33,452 nucleotides of DNA from Prolixibacteraceae bacterium (lineage in GTDB: Bacteria; Bacteroidota; Bacteroidia; Bacteroidales; Prolixibacteraceae), in contig DMSQ01000095.1 in assembly GCA_003457135.1 (NCBI GenBank), positions 1-33,452 on the forward strand, written 5' to 3'. Shown here in pieces: positions 23,650 through 31,775 of this stretch (position 1 is the first letter of the stretch; each line of letters starts with the position of its first letter). The notes beneath the pieces were generated by a model. That model ran no database searches. It was given only the letters and a program-made list of their open reading frames with translations, and was not told the DNA's origin. The position numbers were made by a program, and so were the translations under genes.

Positions 23650-24172
23650 TCATTTCTCTACATCAGGTTCAAAAAATATCCATTGAATTGCGTGTTTATG
23701 ATTCCTGAGGGCGGTTTCGCATCGGTTAATGTTTGCAATCAATTGGTCAACATTCTCCACCGGAGTCATTTTGGCTTTTACCGCCACCATGATTTGAGCG
23801 CCCAGTTGAAGGGTAATTAAATTCAGAATTTTTGTTACTTCAGGTTGGGCTTCCAAAAAGCTTGTAATATCTTCCTGTATTTCTAAATCCACACTTTGCC
23901 CAATCAATAGACCTTTTATTTTTATAGCAAGAAAGATGGAGATTACGACCAGCAAAATACCAATTCCGATACTTCCCAATGCATCGAAGAGAGGATTGCC
24001 GGTGACCATTGAAAGAATGACCCTGGTTGCCACAGTCGGCATAAGAATGGATGGATTCAGCCAACATAGCTCCTGAACCAGTTATTACTGCCGCAACTGT
24101 TTTGGTAATGGCAATTCCCAGATTTGCCAGTAAGGCAAATAGTATTGATTTTACTGAAGAAGTATGAGACAT
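23650..24172 (-). pseudogene. Decayed CDF-family cation transporter
   Basis: The first 49 codons (from 24172: SVKSILFALLANLGIAITKT...GAMLAESIHSYADCGNQ) are the start of a cation diffusion facilitator. The reading then shifts, and the last ~120 codons in another frame (TGNPLFDALGSIGIGILLVV, KGLLIGQSVD...) give the C-terminal half ending at 23650. About 125 residues are missing between them, including the central membrane helices and their metal-site His/Asp residues. The junction is near 24025. CDF proteins export Zn, Fe or Mn; this copy cannot. Relatively intact codons either side suggest recent decay or an assembly error. Confidence 0.85.
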
Positions 24173-24228
24173 CCTTGATTTTTGTGATAATTATTGAATT
24201 TCACCACGAAAGTAATAAAATTGGCAAA

Positions 24229-25638
24229 CTACCGGCTCGTATTATTCCCCAATACCAGTTTTCGAACCTGATTATTTCTGTTAATCCTGACACTCAATAA
24301 ATAGATTCCTGAAGTCAAAAAACCGGGATTAAACTCGTAACTACTTTCTGTAGTATTGCCTTGAAAGCGTTTTATGCCTTTTAAATCATAAACTGAAATT
24401 TGCATGTCCAGATCAATTATTTGCTCAGTTTCAATTCGGATCAGATCAGAAAAGGGAATCTGTATGACTTTAAAATCGATTGGCTTATTAATCAGGCGAC
24501 TTTCGGTTACCTGATCGGAAACACGAAATAATTTACCGCTGGATAAACCTGCAACGTAGATTTGGCCATCGGCACCCTCGCCAAACGTACTGAAATTATT
24601 TCCTGAAAACTGTCCAAAATCTTCCTTGACCCAATTCCCGGCTACTTTGTGCAAGGTCCAAATTCTGTCGGAACAATAATCAGTAAAGAAGTAATGCCCA
24701 TAAAATGGAGATTTGGTTGACCCACGGTAAACAAACCCTCCGGTCACTGAACATTCCTGACCTTGAGCATAGGAAAAAACAGGGAAGGTGAAGGAAGATA
24801 ACGGACCACATCCACCAGAATTATATGCCTTATTCCCTTCGTAACACCGCCATCCGTAATTTTCGCCCCCTTTGCTGCCTGCCGGCTGAAAATCAATTTC
24901 TTCAGTAGTACTTTGTCCGACATCGGCTATCCAAAGGTCTCCGGTAAGTCGGTCAAAGCTGAATCTCCACGGATTGCGCAATCCCAGCGACCATATTTCA
25001 CCCCTGGCAGTATTACTGTTATAAAAAGGATTGGAGGACGGAATCGAATACGGATTGCCATGATCAACATCAATCCGCAACATTTTGCCCAATAATTCCT
25101 TTGGATTTTGTGCCCGGTTTCCAGGATCACCACCTGAACCTCCATCGCCCATACCAATATATAAATAACCATCAGGGCCAAATTTCAAATCGCCGCCATT
25201 GTGGTTCTGGTATGGCTGAAAGATGGTCATCAGTTTTAGTTCGCTTTGCGGATCGGCCACATTCGGATCGCCCGTACTAACTGTAAACCTGGAAATATGT
25301 GTGCTGTCGCCTTTGCCGATATAATTGACATAGAAGAATCCATTTGACGAATATTTGGGATGAAAAGCTATTCCAAGTAGTCCCCGTTCTGCACCATATA
25401 CAACCCGGTTAGTAATATTTAAGAAAGGTTGGGAATTGATTGTTCCGGTAGAACTTAAAATCCGGATATAACCCCGTTGTTCAGCAACAAATAGTCGTTT
25501 GTCACCTGCATTCGTAATGCTTACAGGGCTTATTAAGCCTGAGGCGAAAGGAATGAGTTTGTTCGCAGTCTGACAATTGGCAACATTTATAACTAAAAAA
25601 GAAGCGGATAGGAATACCAGTAAATGAGTAAATTTCAT
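24229..25638 (-). CDS. T9SS-exported PQQ-dependent sugar dehydrogenase-like protein
   Basis: 469 aa. The signal peptide ends near NVANC-Q. The main domain (about 28-375) is a glucose/sorbosone dehydrogenase beta-propeller: PVSITNAGDKRLFVAEQRG, RGLLGIAFHPKY, YQNHNGGDLKFGPDGYLYIGMGDGGSGGDPGN, LGLRNPWRFSFDR and DVGQSTTEEID. Such proteins oxidise sugars with PQQ or bind Ca at the propeller centre. The last ~80 residues (SVYDLKGIKRFQG...GIYLLSVRINRNNQVRKLVL) form a type A C-terminal sorting domain for the type IX system, so the product is exported to the cell surface or outside. Whether PQQ is made by this organism is unknown. Confidence 0.85.
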   Translation of the reverse strand: MKFTHLLVFLSASFLVINVANCQTANKLIPFASGLISPVSITNAGDKRLFVAEQRGYIRILSSTGTINSQPFLNITNRVVYGAERGLLGIAFHPKYSSNGFFYVNYIGKGDSTHISRFTVSTGDPNVADPQSELKLMTIFQPYQNHNGGDLKFGPDGYLYIGMGDGGSGGDPGNRAQNPKELLGKMLRIDVDHGNPYSIPSSNPFYNSNTARGEIWSLGLRNPWRFSFDRLTGDLWIADVGQSTTEEIDFQPAGSKGGENYGWRCYEGNKAYNSGGCGPLSSFTFPVFSYAQGQECSVTGGFVYRGSTKSPFYGHYFFTDYCSDRIWTLHKVAGNWVKEDFGQFSGNNFSTFGEGADGQIYVAGLSSGKLFRVSDQVTESRLINKPIDFKVIQIPFSDLIRIETEQIIDLDMQISVYDLKGIKRFQGNTTESSYEFNPGFLTSGIYLLSVRINRNNQVRKLVLGNNTSR

Positions 25639-25726
25639 AGAATAGGCCTTTCAGTTCATTGTACTTCAATGTAACAATGAAATGTAAAATTTGTTGGAAA
25701 TTAAACCGGCAGGTTGCATTCGCCTT

Positions 25727-25757
25727 AAAAAAAGCCCCGCCAAAATCAGGTGGGGCT
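25727..25757 (-). terminator. Intrinsic terminator after the APC permease
   Basis: On the minus strand, AGCCCCACC pairs with GGCGGGGCT (9 bp, one G-U) around a 7 nt loop, then a run of seven T. It lies 24-54 nt beyond the permease stop codon. Confidence 0.8.
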
Positions 25758-25780
25758 TCATTCTGTTTTTTATTATCAGG

Positions 25781-27304
25781 TTACTTTTGACTGTTCCTGA
25801 TCTTACTATTCCTGATTCCGTATGTAAAATAAATAACAAAGCCCAATGCCATCCAGGCAATCAAACGTGCCCATGTTTCCCAGGGCAGAGAGACCATCTG
25901 CAAGATACAAATGCCTGCCCCTAAAATTGGCACCAGAGGAACAAAAGGCGTTTTAAATGAACGGGGAATATCAGGTCGTTTTACCCTAAGGATAATTACT
26001 GCAATACAAACAATGGCAAAGGCCAGTAAGGTTCCAATTGAAACTAATTCTCCAAGTATGTTTATAGGCAATATTCCTGCCAATACCAATGCTACAGAAC
26101 CAGTTACGAGCGTACTTACATAAGGAGTTTTAAACCGGGGGTGTATTTTTGAGAAAACTGGTGGTAAAAGTCCGTCTTTTGCCATGGAGAAAAAGATTCG
26201 GGGTTGCCCCAGAAGCATTACAAGAATAACGGAGCTTAATCCGGCAATTGCGGCGACTTTAATAATGGGTCTCAACCAAAAAAGGCCAGGTCCCATGGCA
26301 TCAACGCCGACAGCAATCGGATCGGATACATTTAAAAAAGTATAGCTTACGATACCGGTCAATACAATGGCTACCAGAACATATAATATAGTCGAGATTC
26401 CAAGGGAACCCAAAATACCAATAGGCATATCCCTTTTAGGATTTTTTGCTTCCTGGGCAGCTGTAGATACAGCATCAAAACCAATGTAAGCAAAGAAAAT
26501 CACAGCAGCTCCCCTAAGAATTCCGCTCCAACCATAATGGCCCCATTCGCCGGTATTTTCAGGAATAAAAGGAATCCAATTTGCTTTATTCACAAACATA
26601 AACCCAATGCCAATGAAAAGTAATATTACAAATACCTTAACAACAACCATAATGTTATTGAAACTGGCTGATTCGCGAATTCCGATCAGTAATAAAGTGG
26701 TTAATGCAGCCACTACAAACATGGCAGGAAGATTCAATATCCCGGTCAGATGTGGCAGGTTTGTAATTGAAACTCCGGTATCTGCCAGACTTTTTGTAAG
26801 TTCAGGAGTAATCATCTTCCATCCAACCTGTGGTATGTCAACCAAAACGGTACCTAATGCAGCGGTAAACTGTGCTGGTATGATAATTCCAAAGTCCCTC
26901 AGGAAACTTACCACATAGCCCGACCAGCCAACTGAAACTGTTGATGCGGCAAAAAGGTATTCCAAAATCAAATCCCAGCCAATGATCCATGCCATAAATT
27001 CGCCCATGGTCGCATACGCATAGGTGTAAGCGCTTCCGGAAATCGGAATCATGGAGGCAAATTCGGCATAGCATAAACCTGCAAACAAGCATGCAAAACC
27101 AGATATTAAAAATGAAATAACAATGGCAGGACCAGCATATTGCGCAGCAGCCTGGCCGGTTAACACAAAAATTCCTGCACCGATAACAGCGCCAATTCCT
27201 AGTGTCGTAAGATTTAATGCAGAAAGGGATTTCCGAAGCCCATGATCGGCTTTCGATTCAGAAAGTAAGTCCGAAATGGGCTTTAGTACGAATAGTTTTG
27301 ACAT
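25781..27304 (-). CDS. APC-family amino acid permease
   Basis: 507 aa with about 12-14 hydrophobic helices. TM1 has the substrate-site motif GIGAVIGAGIFVLTGQAAAQYAGPA, typical of the amino acid-polyamine-organocation family, specifically the cationic amino acid transporter (YfnA/CAT-like) branch. Other family parts are FAGLCYAEFASMIPISGSAYTYAY and IGFDAVSTAAQEAKNPKRDMPIGI. It is a proton-coupled uptake or exchange carrier of the inner membrane; the substrate cannot be told from sequence. It forms a single-gene unit: a -7 box is 22 nt upstream and a terminator follows. Confidence 0.88.
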   Translation of the reverse strand: MSKLFVLKPISDLLSESKADHGLRKSLSALNLTTLGIGAVIGAGIFVLTGQAAAQYAGPAIVISFLISGFACLFAGLCYAEFASMIPISGSAYTYAYATMGEFMAWIIGWDLILEYLFAASTVSVGWSGYVVSFLRDFGIIIPAQFTAALGTVLVDIPQVGWKMITPELTKSLADTGVSITNLPHLTGILNLPAMFVVAALTTLLLIGIRESASFNNIMVVVKVFVILLFIGIGFMFVNKANWIPFIPENTGEWGHYGWSGILRGAAVIFFAYIGFDAVSTAAQEAKNPKRDMPIGILGSLGISTILYVLVAIVLTGIVSYTFLNVSDPIAVGVDAMGPGLFWLRPIIKVAAIAGLSSVILVMLLGQPRIFFSMAKDGLLPPVFSKIHPRFKTPYVSTLVTGSVALVLAGILPINILGELVSIGTLLAFAIVCIAVIILRVKRPDIPRSFKTPFVPLVPILGAGICILQMVSLPWETWARLIAWMALGFVIYFTYGIRNSKIRNSQK

Positions 27305-27325
27305 AGAGGTTATTTTTTAAAGTAT

Positions 27326-27333
27326 CAAAAATA
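27326..27333 (-). promoter_or_regulatory. Candidate -7 box (TATTTTTG) of the permease gene
   Basis: On the minus strand TATTTTTG matches TAnnTTTG and is 22 nt before the permease ATG. No good TTTG -33 box is seen upstream. Confidence 0.4.
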
Positions 27334-27376
27334 ACTTTTTTGCCGGATAAATAAGGCATCGCAGAAAATTAGGCCA

Positions 27377-28030
27377 TCACTTGCGGTTTCTCTTGCCTGA
27401 AAACATAGTTTTAATGGCGGCATAGAAGAACGGAATGAGCGTAACAACGATCAGGCCCAGAAAAATCAATTCGAAATTATCTTTAATCCAGGTAATGTCG
27501 CCCAGAAAATAACCTGTCAGGGTAAAAAATGGGACCCAAATGACCGATCCGATAATGGTGTAGGTTTTAAAAACAGGATAGTCGAACTGAACCGTACCGG
27601 CCAGAAACGGAATGTAGGTACGGATTACCGGAAAAAAACGGCCAATAATGATTGATTTTTTTCCATGCAGGCGATAAAAGACACGCGTCTTCAGAATTGA
27701 TCGGACTAAATATTTCTGGACAAACCTGTTTTTACTGTGTTCTATTCCGTTGCCAACCTGTTTTCCAATCCTGTAATTGAAGTGGTTTCCTAAGATTGCT
27801 GCTGTAATTAATATTGGAACAAGCAAAAGAATACTCATTTCGGATGAAGCTGCAATTACTCCGGCTGAAAATAGTAATCCATCGCCAGGAAGAAAGGGAA
27901 AGACAATGAGCCCGGTTTCCAGAAAAATTATCAGGAAAAGTACCAGATAGGCTTCCCAGACATTTTCAGAAACAATGGCATATAAAGCTTCGTTGGTGTG
28001 AAAAAGTATTTCGTAAATTTCGTTCATCAT
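27377..28030 (-). CDS. DedA-family membrane protein
   Basis: 217 aa from ATG 28030 (MMNEIYEILF; the second ATG at 28027 is equally possible). Family motifs are ETGLIVFPFLPGDGLLFSAG and GRFFPVIRTYIPFLAGTVQFDYPVF, with four to five membrane helices. Bacterial DedA proteins support envelope homeostasis and probably act as lipid scramblases or undecaprenyl-phosphate transporters. A longer reading frame goes up to 28108, but those 26 codons (YYCKLNYLLFDESTNRFI) lie across two palindromes and do not look like DedA, so I treat them as 5' leader. Confidence 0.85.
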   Translation of the reverse strand: MMNEIYEILFHTNEALYAIVSENVWEAYLVLFLIIFLETGLIVFPFLPGDGLLFSAGVIAASSEMSILLLVPILITAAILGNHFNYRIGKQVGNGIEHSKNRFVQKYLVRSILKTRVFYRLHGKKSIIIGRFFPVIRTYIPFLAGTVQFDYPVFKTYTIIGSVIWVPFFTLTGYFLGDITWIKDNFELIFLGLIVVTLIPFFYAAIKTMFSGKRNRK

Positions 28031-28052
28031 GGCTCTGAATATAAACTTGACA

Positions 28053-28130
28053 ATGAATCTGTTTGTAGATTCATCAAAAAGCAAATAGTTTAATTTGCAG
28101 TAATACAATTTACTGCAATTTGAACTATTT
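28053..28130. repeat. Two palindromes upstream of dedA
   Basis: First: ATGAATCT (28053-28060) and AGATTCAT (28067-28074), a perfect 8 bp arm pair with a 6 nt loop. Second: a 21 bp arm pair, 28083-28103 and 28110-28130, around a 6 nt loop, with only one T-G wobble and one T-T mismatch. They lie in the 28031-28410 non-coding gap between the divergent DedA and nuclease genes, on the DedA side. They could be operators, 5' UTR hairpins or remnants of a small mobile element. The rest of the gap (28131-28340) is A+T-rich with nothing I recognise. Confidence 0.6.
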
Positions 28131-28341
28131 AAACAACTAAAACCTGTAAAATATTACGTTGAACGAATTTATTTTAGAAAATTAACTTTTAGAAGCATGT
28201 ATTGTGCTAAAAACTATAATCCATATTTAAAAATGAAAGCTCAGCATATTACAAACTTTTGTCAGAAATTTTCTGTCTTCACCCTTATAACAAAGTTCAA
28301 TTTTTAATTCACCCATTATTTAAAACATGATTATTATTGTT

Positions 28342-28349
28342 TATATTTG
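28342..28349 (+). promoter_or_regulatory. Candidate -7 box (TATATTTG) of the nuclease gene
   Basis: TATATTTG is an exact TAnnTTTG match about 60 nt ahead of the ATG of the HsdR_N-type gene. No clear TTTG -33 box is found. Confidence 0.45.
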
Positions 28350-28410
28350 TACGTAACTGCATAAAAATTACAACACCCTGATTGCTAACTAAATAAATTA
28401 ATCTAAAAAC

Positions 28411-29481
28411 ATGGATTTCAAAGACCAAATTAAAATTCTGGGTGATAGAGTCACCCGTCTCAAGGACCAGATTTCAACAGAAGAAGCCACTAAAAATGCT
28501 TTTATTATGCCTTTTATTCAGGCTCTAGGCTATGATGTATTTAACCCTATCGAAGTAGTACCAGAATTTGTTTCTGATATTGGACTAAAGAAAGGTGAAA
28601 AGATTGATTATGCAATCTTCTTAGATGGAAAGCCAACTATACTTATCGAATGTAAGCATTGGAACCAAAATTTAAGCATCCATGATGGACAGCTATTGAG
28701 ATATTTTCACACTTCAAAAGCTAAGTTTGGTTTATTGACAAATGGAATAATTTATCGTTTCTACTCTGACTTAGTTGACCCTAATAAGATGGATGAGAAA
28801 CCTTTTCTGGAATTTAATATCACTGAGGTAAAGGATAATCAGGTAGAAGAGCTTAAGAAATTCCATAAGTCCTACTTTGATGCTGATAGTATTTATAACA
28901 CTGCCAGTGAATTAAAATATACTAATGAGTTAAAACAGCTACTAAATATAGAGCTAAATAATCCTTCTCCAGAGTTTGTTAAACTCTTTGCTAAACAGGT
29001 TTATCCAAGTGTAATTACTGCTAAGGTTCTTGATTTGTTTACAAATCTGACTAAAAAATCTGTTCAGCAGTACATAAGCGATTTAATAACTGAAAGACTT
29101 AAAACAGCTCTAACTAAAGAAGATGAGGCATCTAAAGAACAAGAAAGTAAGCCTACAATAGCTGCGTTAGAACCTGAAAATAAAGTAGAAACAACAGTTG
29201 AAGAGTTAGAAGCTTTTATGATTGTTAAAACTATTCTGAGGCAAAAGATTGATTTTAAAAGAATCTCCTATAGGGATGCTCAAAGTTATTTTGCAATTGT
29301 TCTAGATGATAATAACAGAAAAACTATCTGTAGATTATATCTCAACGGAGCTAAAAAATACTTTGTAATACTTGATGAGAATAAAAAAGAGGTTAAAAAT
29401 GAGATGAAATCCTTAGATGATATTTTTTCATTCTCTGAGGTTTTGTTTAATGTAGTTGCAGGACTCGATAAATCAAAATAG
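28411..29481 (+). CDS. Solitary HsdR_N-type nuclease-domain protein
   Basis: 356 aa. Residues about 1-150 match the N-terminal nuclease domain of type I restriction R subunits: EEATKNAFIMPFIQALGYDVFNP, EVVPEF, then the PD-(D/E)xK core with Asp66 (KIDYAI), Glu80 and Lys82 (ILIECKHW), and LLTNGIIYRFYSDL. No helicase or translocase follows; instead there is a helical region (160-240), a Glu/Lys-rich linker and a small C-terminal domain (about 262-350; FKRISYRDAQSYFAIVLDD, KTICRLYLNG). No HsdM or HsdS is nearby, so it is not a type I system as such. The gene is visibly more A+T-rich than its neighbours and flanked by its own promoter and terminator, which suggests acquisition. A defence role is possible but unproven. 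Confidence 0.82.
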   Translation: MDFKDQIKILGDRVTRLKDQISTEEATKNAFIMPFIQALGYDVFNPIEVVPEFVSDIGLKKGEKIDYAIFLDGKPTILIECKHWNQNLSIHDGQLLRYFHTSKAKFGLLTNGIIYRFYSDLVDPNKMDEKPFLEFNITEVKDNQVEELKKFHKSYFDADSIYNTASELKYTNELKQLLNIELNNPSPEFVKLFAKQVYPSVITAKVLDLFTNLTKKSVQQYISDLITERLKTALTKEDEASKEQESKPTIAALEPENKVETTVEELEAFMIVKTILRQKIDFKRISYRDAQSYFAIVLDDNNRKTICRLYLNGAKKYFVILDENKKEVKNEMKSLDDIFSFSEVLFNVVAGLDKSK

Positions 29482-29515
29482 AATATTTTTTTTAATTGGT
29501 GGGGCTAAAACAATA

Positions 29516-29542
29516 AAGGAGAACTGGTTCTGTTCTCCTTTT
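29516..29542 (+). terminator. Intrinsic terminator between convergent genes
   Basis: AAGGAGAAC (29516-29524) pairs perfectly with GTTCTCCTT (29532-29540) over 9 bp around a 7 nt loop, followed by TT on the plus strand. On the minus strand the stem is followed by a short T-rich stretch, so it may serve both convergent genes. Confidence 0.7.
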
Positions 29543-29608
29543 CATCCAGATTCATGTGGTTGTTTATATCTGGTTAATAGTTTGATTATAAAAAACGGTA
29601 ATCTATAT

Positions 29609-30073
29609 TTAGATACGATCTGCCAGCAGTTCGCATATTCTAGCCAGGAATTTACTGTCATCAGAAGTGAACGGGGCGGGGGAGTGGCTGTCAATATCCA
29701 GTTCGGCTACAAACAGTCCATCTTTCAAAATAGGAACAACAATCTCCGATTGAACATCAAGGCCGCATGAAATGTAATTTTCAACCTGGGATACATCCTG
29801 TACAACCATGGTACGGCCACTTTCGGCAACCTGTCCGCAAATGCCCTTTCCAACGGCAATATTGGTGTGTGGAGTAGGTTTGCCCACATACGGACCCAAA
29901 ACAAGTTCGTTCTTTTCCTGATCAAGGATATAAAAACCGACCCAGTCGTAATGGTAAATTTCCTGCTTCAGGAGTTGACAAATCCGGAGAAGCAGATCTT
30001 CCGGATTCAAGTTTATCAAATCCGATACTTTCTGAAATGTTGCCGGGAAGTCGGGTGTGATCATTGGTTGCAT
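29609..30073 (-). CDS. msrC: Free methionine-R-sulfoxide reductase (GAF domain)
   Basis: 154 aa, one GAF domain. The fRMsr signature is clear: YHYDWVGFYILDQEKNELVLGPYVGKP, VGKGICGQVAESGRTMVVQDV and SEIVVPILKDG...LDIDSHSPAPF. Two of the three family cysteines are kept, Cys79 (GKGICG) and Cys103 (YISCGLD), with the family spacing of 24. The third, ten residues before the first, is His69 (TPHTNIAVG). The catalytic and one resolving Cys remain, so reduction of free Met-R-sulfoxide with thioredoxin is likely. It starts 11 nt after pyrI ends, so it may be the last gene of the pyrBI transcript. Confidence 0.85.
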   Translation of the reverse strand: MQPMITPDFPATFQKVSDLINLNPEDLLLRICQLLKQEIYHYDWVGFYILDQEKNELVLGPYVGKPTPHTNIAVGKGICGQVAESGRTMVVQDVSQVENYISCGLDVQSEIVVPILKDGLFVAELDIDSHSPAPFTSDDSKFLARICELLADRI

Positions 30074-30084
30074 TTTTAAAAGTG

Positions 30085-30555
30085 TTATTTAATAACCATT
30101 TGATGCTCGTGCGTAATCTTTTCGCAATATTTGCATTTCAGGTCGAGCGGGTTTTTTGAAATAACCGTAAAATACGTCGTTATTTCTTCGTTGTTGGTGA
30201 TGCATTTCGGGTTAAAGCATTTTACAATTCCAATTACTTTATCAGGTACTTCAACCACTCGTTTTTCAACCACTTTGTAATCGCGAATGATGTTCAATTT
30301 GGCATTTCGGGCAATCAATGAGATTTTGTTTATTTCATCGTCTTCAAAAAATACATCCGAAACTTTGATAATGGCTTTACTTCCCATTTTTTCGCTTTCG
30401 AAATTAAACCCAAATGTAATTTGAGATTTCACTTTTTCGAGCCCCAGGATGGATATTACTTTGAACAGATTTTCAGAAGGAATGTGATCGATTACAGTGC
30501 CATCGTTGATTGCACTGACTTTCAGTTTTAGTTTCTTTTTTAAACTATCGCTCAT
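30085..30555 (-). CDS. pyrI: Aspartate carbamoyltransferase regulatory chain
   Basis: 156 aa. The N-terminal allosteric domain has the nucleotide-binding GTVIDHIPSENLFKVISIL; the C-terminal domain has four zinc-binding cysteines, Cys113, Cys118, Cys141 and Cys144 (CFNPKC and CKYC). It binds the catalytic trimer encoded upstream to form the ATP/CTP-regulated holoenzyme of pyrimidine synthesis. It follows pyrB by 8 nt. Confidence 0.94.
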   Translation of the reverse strand: MSDSLKKKLKLKVSAINDGTVIDHIPSENLFKVISILGLEKVKSQITFGFNFESEKMGSKAIIKVSDVFFEDDEINKISLIARNAKLNIIRDYKVVEKRVVEVPDKVIGIVKCFNPKCITNNEEITTYFTVISKNPLDLKCKYCEKITHEHQMVIK

Positions 30556-30563
30556 GGTCGTAA

Positions 30564-31475
30564 TTATTTAAGGTTGAGGATATGTGCAATGATTGCCTGA
30601 CGGGTGTAAACGCCGTTTCGGGCTTGAGTAAAATAGTAGGCTTTCTCGTTTTTATCAACGTCGGTATGAATTTCGTTGATTCGGGGAAGCGGGTGCAGGA
30701 TGCGCATGTTGGGTTTTGTATCTTTTAACATGCTGTTTTTTAGTATATATACATTTTTTACTTTTTCGTATTCAATCGGATCCATAAACCGTTCTTTCTG
30801 TACCCGTGTCATATAAATAATGTCGGCATGGTTGATGTTTTCGTTGATTTCGGTATGCTCGAAAAACCGGATTCCCCTTTCTTTCAGGAACAACTTGTAT
30901 TCTTCGGGCATTGCCAGTTCTTCTGGCGCAATAAAATTGAAAATCGGGTTTTCGAATTCAGACAGCGCCATTAGCAGCGAATGCACGGTGCGTCCGTATT
31001 TCAGGTCGCCAATCATGAAAATATTGATATTGTCGAGTGTTCCCTGTGTTTTCAGGATCGAGTACATATCGAGCAGTGTTTGTGTCGGGTGCTGGTTTGC
31101 GCCATCGCCGGCATTGATTACAGGTACATCAGCCACTTCGGCAGCATACCTTGCACTGCCTTCAAGCGGATGACGCATCACTATCAGATCGACGTAATTG
31201 CTCACCATCCGGGTGGTGTCGTGCAATGTTTCGCCTTTCGAAACGCTTGATGAACCTGCATCCGAAAATCCAATAATACGGCCTCCCAGGCGGTTGATGG
31301 CTGTTTCGAAACTCAAGCGGGTGCGGGTAGATGGTTCAAAAAACAAAGAAGCGACTACCTTGCCTTCAAGTAGCCTCTGGTTTGGATTTTGCTCAAAATC
31401 GGCTGCGAGTTTTAAAATGTGCAGATAATCTTCTTTCGAATAATCGGTGATCGAAATTAAGTCTTTCTTCTTCAT
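30564..31475 (-). CDS. pyrB: Aspartate carbamoyltransferase catalytic chain
   Basis: 303 aa. The carbamoyl-phosphate site is FFEPSTRTRLSFE (Ser49-Arg53); Ser79-Lys80 (SSSVSKGETL) is the mobile loop contributed by the neighbouring subunit; the GDGANQHPTQTLLD motif holds His129. C-terminal HPLPR binds aspartate. It catalyses carbamoyl aspartate formation, the committed step of pyrimidine synthesis. It is preceded by a terminator and a leader ORF that suggest attenuation control. Confidence 0.95.
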   Translation of the reverse strand: MKKKDLISITDYSKEDYLHILKLAADFEQNPNQRLLEGKVVASLFFEPSTRTRLSFETAINRLGGRIIGFSDAGSSSVSKGETLHDTTRMVSNYVDLIVMRHPLEGSARYAAEVADVPVINAGDGANQHPTQTLLDMYSILKTQGTLDNINIFMIGDLKYGRTVHSLLMALSEFENPIFNFIAPEELAMPEEYKLFLKERGIRFFEHTEINENINHADIIYMTRVQKERFMDPIEYEKVKNVYILKNSMLKDTKPNMRILHPLPRINEIHTDVDKNEKAYYFTQARNGVYTRQAIIAHILNLK

Positions 31476-31505
31476 CTTATGGTTTGATTTTTAAGTGTGT
31501 AAGAT

Positions 31506-31691
31506 TCAAAAAAAAAACCAACAGAAATAATTTCGCTGTTGGTTTTTTATGGGAAAAAGTATTTCAGTAAATAACCTGAAATGTATTGATTCGGATGTAT
31601 GGTAAAAACAATTTAGGGAGTTTGGGAATATTTTTCCGTGGTAGTTAATTCCACCGGGCAAGTAGGAAATTTGTTTTATCAGGCGTTTCAT
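31506..31691 (-). CDS. Candidate pyrBI leader peptide ORF
   Basis: A 61-codon ORF from ATG 31691 to TGA 31506, ending 30 nt before pyrB. Its last codons (NQQRNYFCWFFF) run through the whole terminator hairpin and U-tract. In enterobacterial pyrBI the pyrL leader ORF likewise reads through the attenuator, so a closely following ribosome disrupts it when UTP is low and RNA polymerase pauses. The rest of the peptide (MKRLIKQISYLPGGINYHGK...) matches nothing I know. A chance ORF of this length in A+T-rich DNA is possible. Confidence 0.4.
   Translation of the reverse strand: MKRLIKQISYLPGGINYHGKIFPNSLNCFYHTSESIHFRLFTEILFPIKNQQRNYFCWFFF
31508..31548 (-). terminator. Attenuator-type terminator upstream of pyrB
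   Basis: On the minus strand AAAAAACCAACAG (31548-31536) pairs with CTGTTGGTTTTTT (31524-31512) around an 11 nt loop, and the T run totals ten (31517-31508). It lies 32 nt upstream of the pyrB ATG on the same strand. It could terminate yigZ-side transcription, but its distance from that gene (about 230 nt) and closeness to pyrB favour attenuation. The rest of the 31549-31775 gap holds the leader ORF and no clear TAnnTTTG box. Confidence 0.75.
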
Positions 31692-31775
31692 CAAAGTCCG
31701 AAATTAGTTTGTTTTAGGAAACCATCTTAAAATGACATTCAATTTTTATTAAAAGGTTATCAACAGCTGCCAGTT

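Noticed and set aside
25655..25681. TTCATTGT...ACAATGAA inverted repeat upstream of the sugar dehydrogenase
   Set aside because: The 8 bp arms around an 11 nt loop have no T-tract or box nearby; too weak to call a site.
28031..28108. N-terminal extension of the DedA protein
   Set aside because: The extra codons lie on two palindromes and do not match DedA N-termini; ATG 28030 or 28027 fits.
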